Shown here: piece after piece, positions 61,201 to 64,000 of the stretch
Position numbering within the stretch: the first letter of the stretch is position 1
How the letters are laid out: each line of letters opens with the position of its first letter
NCBI GenBank assembly: GCA_037976565.1
Contig: CP137675.1
Location: forward strand, 16,974,992 to 17,038,991
DNA length: 64,000 nucleotides
Reading direction: 5' to 3'
From: Mesocentrotus franciscanus
Lineage: Eukaryota; Echinodermata; Echinoidea; Camarodonta; Strongylocentrotidae
The notes under the pieces: model-generated
What the model saw: only the letters and a program-made list of their open reading frames with translations
Told to the model about the DNA's origin: nothing
The model's database searches: none
Translations under genes and position numbers: made by a program

Positions 61201-63209
61201 GACTCACCGTGGTGACATCCTGGCGTCTTTCGATGAGGTCTTCTCTGTTGTCGACGATGCCCCACGGTACGACACCGATGGCGTTGATCTTCTGTCGTGA
61301 TCGCAGCGAATGTTCACGGACTGCCATTCCTACGTGACGCATAACACCTGACGATGCGAATGGAAGAAGACATCACAATTTTTTTAGCAAAGATATATCG
61401 GCTGTCTAAGGGCAATCCTTCGTTGCTGATATTGAGAGTAGAATCAAGTTTGTAAAGTATAATGGCGCATGTTCCTTGGTCGTGTAAATACACAACAGAA
61501 GAACTCAATACCCACTGAGCTACCCACTGATGCAGATTTGGCTAAGCATTGGAAAGATGGCTCTACCGAAATAGCCAAAATGATTTTGGGTGATTAATGG
61601 ATAAATCTAGATACCGTCTTTTTGACATTTTGAAAGTGCGTTAAGATGTATGTTACATTCGTAACAAGTAACATACTTGGTATGCACCATCATGAGCTAC
61701 ATGTAGCAAAGCACCAGGATGCTGACAAATGTGATTCGAGGGCCCACAGGAAGAACAGTCTTGATACTGATGTCTACCCTGGTTAAAGTGATACCATACT
61801 GTTATCATCATCATTATCTCAAAAAGAAGGAAGTTTGAAGTAGAATGGTCGTGTATTTTCAGACAGTGCTAGACATGCTAAAGACAGTAGGCTATCAGAT
61901 GAAGGTAGAACTGTGACTTGACAATACAATAATGGAAGTGGGAGAGAGAAATGGAGAGGGAGTATAAATTAGACTAAGAGGTTGGCACAGTTGAGCAAAA
62001 CAGAGAGGAGATGTAGAGAGAGAGAGACACACACACACACGCACACACAGAGAGAGAGAGAGAGAGAGAGGAGGGAGGGAAGAAAGGGGAATGAGGTAGA
62101 ACGAAAGGGAGAAGTGTGTTATTATTCAAATTGTCAGACTAAAACAAGTATTTTAGTTCTTAGTAGACTTAGTTGACGAAGAGCAGTTACAGAGCAAATA
62201 TTTAATGAGAGAGGGGTGGGAAAATGTATATATAATTATATGTATAGAGAGAGAGAGAGAGAGAGACAGAGAGAGACAGAGACAGACAGACAGAAAAAGA
62301 GAGACAGAGAGAGACAGAGAGAGAGACAGGCATAGAGAGACAGGCAGACAGACATAGAAAATGAGAGAGAGGGAGAGAGGGAGAGATAGATGGAGAATGG
62401 GAGAGAGAGAGAGAGAGAGGGGGCAAGTATATGAGAGTGACGCTTACCTGTATTCGTTCCACCAGTCAGTATCCAAGCATCGGTAGAAACCGCTACCCTG
62501 ATGATGCCTTTACTGAAGATTCGTTTCAGTTTGGGTTGCAGAACGAAGTCTTTGGCTCCACCCGTGACTTCTATGAGAAGCTTTGGTTTCTTCAACCCCC
62601 ACACCTCAGTGAGTAGGCTTAATAACTGGTCGGCTGGTGTGTCATGCGATAGCCGAACATACTGGTAGAAAATTATCATTAGGTTAATTTCTCTTTGCTG
62701 TTCATTGATGTTAAATTCCAGTGAAGTTGGAAAACGATATCTCAAGCTTGTTTTGACCATTTTCCATAGAGCAAAGTCACAGGTCACTCAATTATTAGAT
62801 CATGATGATATTCAAACTAGATTGAGCTTGACAGGTTCCTGATCACGCATCGTTATAATGAGAAAATTATAATCATGGCATGCAGATTGAAAATCATTAT
62901 GATTTTAAAATACCGTCCAATTTTTTCTCAAAACGTTTAACTTATCTGTTTCCCTGATTTGTAAGCTGTTAACAATTACAAATACGAAAGAGTTCATCTA
63001 TCTATCTTATAGCACACCTGTATCATATAATAAAGGAGATACTCACTTTAGCACGAGTAGACGTCCATGGTCCTTGAAACTCCAGTTCTCCAAACGCATC
63101 CGTTTGGGATTTCTTGGTATGTGTCTCTGGAGTCCAAGTCGTCTCAGGACCATTCTCAACTCCTACGTTCTCATCAAGATGACCCTCCGCAAAACGGCCA
63201 CATTTACAT
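35256..63209 (-). CDS. TRPM: TRPM-family cation channel gene, 23 exons, N-terminus outside the window
   Basis: Encodes a transient receptor potential melastatin channel, a tetrameric plasma-membrane cation channel. The exons listed separately (63209 to 35256) join in one frame of 1163 residues plus stop; every intron is GT-AG. From my residue 1 (63208): N-terminal SLOG-like homology region (1-390), ankyrin-like helical region (390-700), pre-S1 (712-765), S1-S6 (about 766-1005), TRP helix (about 1011-1035) and a C-terminal coiled coil (about 1075-1150). It ends without an alpha-kinase or NUDT9-H domain. S2 has E-x-x-Q and S3 has N-x-x-D, the calcium-site quartet known from TRPM2, TRPM4 and TRPM8. 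The S6-TRP segment ([24 protein letters not shown]) is closer to TRPM1/3/6/7. The first coding exon or exons lie beyond base 64000. The family call is firm; the subfamily is open. Confidence 0.95.
35660..35865. repeat. CT-rich microsatellite in intron 22
   Basis: (CT)n and CCCTCT-type pyrimidine tract. The Ser/Leu/Pro-rich and Arg/Glu-rich frames over it are artefacts. Confidence 0.9.
36283..36415 (-). CDS. TRPM: TRPM exon 22: C-terminal helix
   Basis: Acceptor CCTTTTAG, donor GGTAAG. Residues about 1075-1118 (for example [16 protein letters not shown]) match the post-TRP helical segment of TRPM proteins. Phase 1 in, phase 2 out. Confidence 0.88.
36560..37680 (+). pseudogene. Decayed LINE fragment (C-terminal half of ORF2), intronic antisense
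   Basis: Broken plus-strand frames show the region after the reverse transcriptase of an L1/Tx1-like [24 protein letters not shown], then [10 protein letters not shown], then a long segment at 36905-37270, and finally a cysteine/histidine motif ([15 protein letters not shown]) at about 37545-37600. Several frameshifts and stops are present. It lies in intron 21 opposite to the channel gene. The reverse transcriptase and endonuclease parts are missing. Confidence 0.75.
37858..38225 (+). mobile_element. tRNA-derived SINE, type 1, full length
   Basis: The head has an A box (TGGACGAGTGG) and B box (GGTTCAAGTCC) in tRNA-like spacing. The middle has TTTGCCACTCTCCACCCAGG and AAATGGGTACCCGGTAGG. The 3' part is a hairpin (AAAGCGCTTTGAGAGGGCC .. 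GAAAAGCGCTATATA) followed by (ATT)n. RNA polymerase III transcription is inferred from the boxes. It is not a working tRNA gene, because the body continues into the SINE. Confidence 0.85.
38438..39160. mobile_element. 715 bp MITE flanked by TTAA
   Basis: Inverted ends (AGGGCAAGTCCACTCCAAAAATAACTTACTTTC.. on the left; AGTACAAGTCCACTCC.. on the right in reverse complement) match over about 75 bp, with weaker symmetry further in (a GTGATGTCATGTCC/GGACATGACGTCAC pair). TTAA occurs at both junctions (38438-38441, 39157-39160), as for piggyBac-type insertion. It has no transposase and lies in intron 21, close to exon 21. Confidence 0.85.
39244..39437 (-). CDS. TRPM: TRPM exon 21: end of S6, TRP helix
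   Basis: Acceptor TTCCATAG, donor GTAAGT. It starts with the last S6 residues (NNTF) and carries the TRP helix with [13 protein letters not shown] and LPPPFI, the family signature. Then come a hydrophobic stretch and a basic cysteine-containing tail. The upstream-looking TTTTTGAG inside the exon is not the acceptor; using it would break the frame with exon 20. Confidence 0.93.
39844..39985 (-). CDS. TRPM: TRPM exon 20: outer pore loop and S6
   Basis: Acceptor GGGCTACAG, donor GTAAGT. It codes for the extracellular loop with two cysteines 13 residues apart (NC and LC), which in TRPM channels form a conserved disulfide, and then S6 ([17 protein letters not shown]). Confidence 0.95.
40369..40669. 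mobile_element. 301 bp MITE with about 85 bp inverted repeats
   Basis: The left arm starts GGGTGGTATTCACGAAAGCGG and continues CTAACTTTAGTCCATGG and TGGAATGCCAAGTGTCC. The right arm is its reverse complement with few changes. The flanks share only AAA. It is non-coding and sits in intron 19. Confidence 0.9.
41097..41271 (-). CDS. TRPM: TRPM exon 19: S5 and pore helix
   Basis: Acceptor TTGTTAG, donor GTGAGT. It codes for S5 ([17 protein letters not shown]), the linker, and the pore helix and filter region ([10 protein letters not shown], followed by the acidic IDDQDG). The filter glycine-glutamate pair is as in TRPM1/3/6/7. The ATG at the exon start is an internal methionine. Confidence 0.95.
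41335..41535. repeat. (ATC)n microsatellite in intron 18
   Basis: CATCATCAT repeats with interruptions, next to the acceptor side of exon 19. Confidence 0.9.
41762..41907 (-). CDS. TRPM: TRPM exon 18: S3-S4 loop, S4 and S4-S5 linker
   Basis: Acceptor TTGCATCAG, donor GTGAGT. It codes for [20 protein letters not shown] (S4) and [11 protein letters not shown] (linker), both strong TRPM matches. Confidence 0.95.
42303..42414 (-). CDS. TRPM: TRPM exon 17: S2-S3 loop and S3
   Basis: Acceptor ATCTACAG, donor GTGAGT after ATGG. It contains [17 protein letters not shown]. The N-x-x-D pair corresponds to the calcium-coordinating residues in S3 of TRPM2/4/8. Confidence 0.93.
42945..43245 (-). mobile_element. 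tRNA-derived SINE, type 1, reverse orientation
   Basis: In reverse complement the head reads GTCGTGGTCTAGTGGATACG and GGTTCGAGTTCC (A and B boxes), followed by TTTGCCACTCTCCACCTAGG and AAATGGGTACCCGGTAGG. It ends with an (ATT)n tract at about 42945-42970. It lies in intron 16, 16 bases below exon 16. Confidence 0.85.
43261..43389 (-). CDS. TRPM: TRPM exon 16: S1 and S2
   Basis: Acceptor AAACCCAG, donor GTCAGT. It codes for S1 ([14 protein letters not shown]) and S2 ([19 protein letters not shown]). The E-I-R-Q at the S2 end carries the glutamate and glutamine of the calcium site. The ATG at the start is internal. Confidence 0.93.
43895..44086 (-). CDS. TRPM: TRPM exon 15: pre-S1 segment
   Basis: Acceptor GCTACCAG, donor GTAAGT. 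It codes for the cytoplasmic linker and the family motif [10 protein letters not shown] leading into S1. Confidence 0.93.
44699..44845 (-). CDS. TRPM: TRPM exon 14: acidic linker before the membrane domain
   Basis: Acceptor TTGTTCAG, donor GTATGA. It codes for a variable acidic linker ([13 protein letters not shown]). The low conservation is expected here. The exon is accepted because both junctions keep phase 0 and the frame is open. Confidence 0.8.
45240..45300. repeat. (ATC)n/(AAC)n microsatellite in intron 13
   Basis: CATCATCAT followed by CAACAACAAC repeats. The Asp/Val/Met-rich frames over it are artefacts. Confidence 0.9.
45660..45882 (-). CDS. TRPM: TRPM exon 13: MHR4-type helical region
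   Basis: Acceptor TTGCTCAG, donor GTAAGT. It contains [23 protein letters not shown] and [20 protein letters not shown], lining up with the conserved TRPM segment before the linker (the NWS.xTCLxLA, FIAH and WYG positions). Confidence 0.95.
45912..46135 (-). mobile_element. tRNA-derived SINE, type 2
   Basis: In reverse complement the head reads GATGGCTCAGTGGTAG (A box) and GGTTCGAAACC (B box), then CCTTTGGTAAGGCATTAATCC and GGAGAGGACTTAAAGCCGTC, and ends near GTAAAAGAATAATCAACC. The head differs from that of type 1. A 3' fragment of the same family is at 60850-60950. Confidence 0.75.
46808..47050 (+). mobile_element. tRNA-derived SINE, diverged head
   Basis: B box GGTTCGAATC, then CCTTTGGCAAGGCATTAATCC and TTGCCTCTCTCCACCCAGG shared with type 1, ending in AT-rich AAATTATTATC. 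It lies in intron 12. Confidence 0.7.
47121..47350 (-). CDS. TRPM: TRPM exon 12: ankyrin-like/helical region
   Basis: Acceptor TATAAACCAG, donor GTACCT. It codes for [20 protein letters not shown] and [13 protein letters not shown], matching the TRPM motif with a conserved tryptophan and the KAL segment. Confidence 0.95.
47361..47540 (-). mobile_element. 3' end of a LINE with (TTCAA)n tail
   Basis: In reverse complement it ends ATAAATGTTTATTGAATTGAATTGAATTG, a poly(A)-like word plus short tandem tail typical of some LINE 3' ends. It begins about 10 bases upstream of the exon 12 acceptor, so the pyrimidine tract of that acceptor is in unusually close contact with it. No coding part was found. 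Confidence 0.5.
48374..53423. mobile_element. Inner foldback element (GATCG-rich)
   Basis: The left end GGTGGGTTCCCACCGCCGAT continues CAAACCAACCCGACC. The right end is its reverse complement with one change in the first 20 bases. Both arms (48374-48815, about 53110-53423) are made of irregular words such as TCGATC, GGTCGAG and GATCGTGTA. Flanking sequence AGCGACTTTTA / AGCGATGTTTA is similar but could be part of the host repeat. Confidence 0.8.
48815..52768 (+). pseudogene. 5'-truncated, frameshifted L1/Tx1-like LINE
   Basis: Plus-strand ORF2 remains in order. The end of the endonuclease (GGDFNVI at about 48870; [11 protein letters not shown] and [13 protein letters not shown] at about 49045-49155). 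A basic linker. Reverse transcriptase with [17 protein letters not shown] (about 49850), YRPISLLN (about 50035), [11 protein letters not shown] (about 50230), [13 protein letters not shown] (about 50405) and the catalytic YADD (about 50545). Then [11 protein letters not shown] (about 50960) and a C-terminal Cys/His motif (LCSYC..QHVFFKC, about 51805-51865). Frameshifts near 48940, 50220 and 50390 and stops further on show it is dead. The 3' non-coding part runs to AATAAAACACC near 52730. It is antisense to the host gene. Confidence 0.9.
54152..54418. mobile_element. Palindromic element 1 in intron 11
   Basis: Left arm TCACTATGAACATGA.GGACAAAGAAAGAG.. to ..AGTAGAACAGG; right arm is the reverse complement (CCTGTTCTAC.. 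to ..TTGTCCGTCATGTTCATAGTGA). The arms are about 125 bp with a spacer of about 16 bp. Non-coding. Confidence 0.9.
54468..54719. mobile_element. Palindromic element 2, close to exon 11
   Basis: TAATGCACACATCTTTGTTAAGTGCCTCGTTAC on the left pairs with its reverse complement ending TGTGTGCATTA on the right. The inner stem TGTTGCTAGGTAGGACAA / TTGTCCTACCTAGCAACA is near-perfect. It ends about 50 bases from the exon 11 donor. Confidence 0.9.
54771..54914 (-). CDS. TRPM: TRPM exon 11: ankyrin-like region
   Basis: Acceptor TTTTTTACAG, donor GTGGGT. It codes for [22 protein letters not shown], matching the family segment with IGLVIE..L and YTR, then a cysteine-rich tail of unusual composition ([12 protein letters not shown]). 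Phase 0 at both ends. Confidence 0.9.
55190..55285. repeat. (CT)n microsatellite in intron 10
   Basis: TCTCTC and TCTG repeats. Confidence 0.95.
55678..55923. mobile_element. GC-rich palindromic element in intron 10
   Basis: ACGTGGACTGCCACGGTGACATCC, AATGTGACGT and AGGCACTGCCGGGCACGGGCCAGTGCCTTGAAAGAATGGC on the left pair with the reverse complement on the right, which has an extra CCTTAAAAGGACGTC copy. GGCACTGCCGGGCACGGGCCAGTGCC is itself partly self-complementary. Confidence 0.85.
56078..56161 (-). CDS. TRPM: TRPM exon 10
   Basis: Acceptor CCTTAAAG, donor GTATGT, 28 codons in phase 0. It codes for a variable linker ([20 protein letters not shown]). Accepted because it joins exons 9 and 11 in frame and has good splice sites. 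Confidence 0.75.
56634..56771 (-). CDS. TRPM: TRPM exon 9: ankyrin-like repeats
   Basis: Acceptor CGATGACAG, donor GTAAAT. It codes for [21 protein letters not shown] and [17 protein letters not shown], close to the TRPM pattern (RVDFVKLLIENG, KFLT..RLEELYNT). Confidence 0.95.
57140..57485 (+). mobile_element. tRNA-derived SINE, type 1
   Basis: Head GTCGTGGTCGAGTGGATACG and GGTTCGAGTCCC (A and B boxes), TTTGCCACACTCGACCCAGG, AAATGGGTACC, then a diverged middle with an inverted GCCATTATGGCATAAAAC / GTTTTATGCCATTATGGC pair, tail GAGCGCTATACAAG and (ATT)n. It sits in intron 8 with its tail near exon 8. Confidence 0.85.
57526..57626 (-). CDS. TRPM: TRPM exon 8
   Basis: Acceptor GATAACAG, donor GTAAGG. 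It codes for [21 protein letters not shown] and the following WE, the conserved TRPM helix (LALAWNRVDIAR..IF). Confidence 0.95.
58294..58366 (-). CDS. TRPM: TRPM exon 7
   Basis: Acceptor CTATTTAG, donor GTAAGA. A short exon of 73 nt coding for [20 protein letters not shown], the TRPM segment before the ankyrin-like part. Confidence 0.93.
58726..58871. mobile_element. 146 bp MITE, GGCCCTGTTTCATAAAAC ends
   Basis: 18 bp terminal repeats are perfectly inverted (58726-58743, 58854-58871). The interior has TTTGATTGGCTGAGAGC. It resembles the family at 18566. The right end lies about 30 bases from the exon 6 donor. Confidence 0.85.
58901..59024 (-). CDS. TRPM: TRPM exon 6
   Basis: Acceptor CTCTTTAG, donor GTATGT. 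It codes for a helical segment ([29 protein letters not shown]). Moderately conserved in the family, in frame with exons 5 and 7. Confidence 0.88.
59484..59658 (-). CDS. TRPM: TRPM exon 5: end of the SLOG-like domain
   Basis: Acceptor TTTGACCAG, donor GTACGG. It contains [15 protein letters not shown] and [17 protein letters not shown], the family signature (EGGxNxI, VVxxxGSGRAxDxxA), part of the nucleotide-binding-like fold. Phase 2 out. Confidence 0.95.
59690..59960 (-). mobile_element. Decayed tRNA-derived SINE, type 1
   Basis: In reverse complement: CCTTTGGTAAAACATTAAAC, ATTTGCCACTCTCGGGTGAAG, AAGTGGGTACC and a terminal AAAGCGCTTTATAAATCC. The tRNA head is eroded. It lies in intron 4. 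Confidence 0.65.
60272..60449 (-). CDS. TRPM: TRPM exon 4
   Basis: Acceptor CTTCTAG, donor GTAAGT. It contains [20 protein letters not shown] and [10 protein letters not shown], matching the family segment (HSHFILADNGTTGKYG, LRRxLEKxIS). Confidence 0.95.
60850..60950 (+). mobile_element. 3' fragment of SINE type 2
   Basis: GGAGAGAACTTAAAGCTGTC, CCTCTGGTTGCTTACTTACA and CTGACTGCTAAGAAAGCATG (as its complement) match the 3' half of the SINE at 45912-46135. Confidence 0.65.
61208..61347 (-). CDS. TRPM: TRPM exon 3
   Basis: Acceptor GCATCGTCAG, donor GTGAGT. It contains [30 protein letters not shown], which is the highly conserved TRPM core (IGIAPWGIVENREDLI). Confidence 0.96.
62005..62075. repeat. 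(GA)n/(CA)n microsatellite in intron 2
   Basis: GAGAGA and CACACA repeats. Confidence 0.95.
62243..62422. repeat. (GA)n-rich tract next to the exon 2 donor
   Basis: About 180 bases of GAGA and GACAGA repeats. In the transcript (minus strand) this is a long CU-rich tract starting about 25 nt after the exon 2 splice donor. Confidence 0.95.
62448..62661 (-). CDS. TRPM: TRPM exon 2
   Basis: Acceptor TTCTACCAG, donor GTAAGC. It contains [39 protein letters not shown] and [11 protein letters not shown], the best-conserved N-terminal TRPM block (VTGGAKxF, WIxTGGxxxG). Confidence 0.97.
63047..63209 (-). CDS. TRPM: TRPM exon 1 of the window (N-terminal Cys block)
   Basis: Acceptor TCTGATTTAG, donor GTGAGT. 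It codes for [16 protein letters not shown] and [19 protein letters not shown], matching the CxCGxxxxxH and TDAxGxxEF motifs. The first codon is split, so at least one more coding exon lies upstream, outside the window. Confidence 0.95.
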
Positions 63210-63269
63210 CTAAATCAGAAGATACTAATCAATGTTATCCTCAGTACATCATTTCTAATTATTATTTCC

Positions 63270-63628
63270 AGAGTCCATGTTTTCAATACCTGCATTCTCG
63301 TCTAGATGATCTTTCGCAAAACGACTACATTTCATCCAAAAGTAGAAGATAATTCATTAAATCAATGTCTTTTCTAATTATTATTTCCAGAGTCCATGTC
63401 ATCTCTGTACCGTTTTCAATACCTGCATTCTCGTCTAGATGACCTTCCGCAAAACGACCACATTTCATCCAAAAGTAGAAGATAATTCATTGAATCAATG
63501 TTATCTAATTATCAGTATAACATTTCTTGGTATGTGTTGTATCTGGAGCCCAAGCCAGATCCATACAATTCTCACCCCTTCATTTATCGTCTACATGACC
63601 CTCCGCAAATCGACCACATTAATTTACA
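63270..63628 (-). pseudogene. Three decayed partial duplicates of TRPM exon 1
   Basis: Minus-strand copies of the 5' part of exon 1 lie in tandem. Copy at 63270-63335: SRFAKDHLDENAGIEN, truncated. Copy at 63388-63468: [20 protein letters not shown], then leaves homology after TWTLE. Copy at 63521-63628: covers about 110 bases, but a 4-base insertion after the start breaks the frame and a stop follows DDK. The first two have TTTTGGATG where exon 1 has an AG acceptor. The third keeps CAG. None has the exon 1 donor. They are best read as dead exon duplicates. Confidence 0.8.
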
Positions 63629-63639
63629 TCTGATTTGGA

Positions 63640-64000
63640 ATATTAATTAATAGATTACGGGTTACAAAACTTACATAGTTGGTATCTCCATAAAATTGTA
63701 TCTAAATTATCAGAGTTGATTGATGAATGATACTAAGGACTAAGCCATTTTTGGTCAATGTACACCAAGTTCATTTAATTAATCGCCTGTGTTGCGAAAA
63801 TAGCCTTAATCCTATTTTTTGTTAAATAGACAGAATGCATTGTCGAGCAATGTGGAGTGTGGAACAGACATTCGAAGCAAATGGTTTAAAATAAACATAA
63901 GATTCGTGTACCATTTATCTACATGATTTGAAGAACATAAAGGAAGACACTTTCTTTTTAGATGCCTATTTCCATGTCGAATTGTAAACTTGAGTTTTGC
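63640..64000. other. Intron sequence, no exon seen
   Basis: AT-rich. No N-terminal TRPM exon with a compatible donor was found before the window edge. Confidence 0.5.

Noticed and set aside
63388..63468. Functional mutually exclusive alternative to TRPM exon 1
   Set aside because: The reading block is clean, but there is no AG acceptor before it and no donor, and homology stops half-way through the exon.

Overview
The window is animal genomic DNA, AT-rich, with one spliced multi-exon gene, many short transposable elements, simple repeats and decayed non-LTR retrotransposons. The protein and repeats fit a marine deuterostome invertebrate. An echinoderm such as a sea urchin is my best guess, from the general repeat style (tRNA-derived SINEs ending in ATT repeats, long foldback elements, frequent TAGGCCTA-like words). 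I could not confirm this by a search.

Right half (about 35.2-64 kb): one gene on the minus strand encodes a TRPM-family cation channel. I reconstruct 23 exons (63209 down to 35256). All 22 junctions have GT-AG introns and compatible phases, and they give one open frame of about 1163 residues ending in a natural stop. The most N-terminal part lies beyond the right edge. The protein runs from the TRPM N-terminal homology region (SLOG-like fold), through the ankyrin-like middle part, S1-S6 with pore, TRP helix and a short C-terminal coiled coil. There is no kinase and no NUDT9-H domain. Three decayed partial copies of the first visible exon lie just upstream of it.

The introns are heavily colonised. 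The largest (47351-54770) holds a nested stack: an outer foldback element, an inner GATCG-rich foldback element, and inside that a 5'-truncated, frameshifted L1/Tx1-like LINE. Other introns carry a second LINE fragment, tRNA-derived SINEs of at least two types, MITEs (one flanked by TTAA), three near-perfect palindromic elements and microsatellites.

Left half (1-35 kb): no convincing protein-coding gene. It holds a dimeric satellite of about 455 bp (2.5-5.4 kb), a GTGCCCC minisatellite present twice in opposite orientation (8.1 and 17.2 kb), a 580 bp direct repeat (10.1 and 18.0 kb), non-autonomous hAT-type elements (two with clear 8 bp target duplications at 15.8-16.8 kb, one nested in the other, and a third at 22.1-23.4 kb), two tandem arrays (26.9-28.3 kb), a retroelement gag zinc-knuckle fragment (29.0-29.45 kb) and a CpG-rich island (21.1-21.4 kb). 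A phase-compatible ORF at 33415-33667 could be an alternative last exon of the channel gene, but this is weak.
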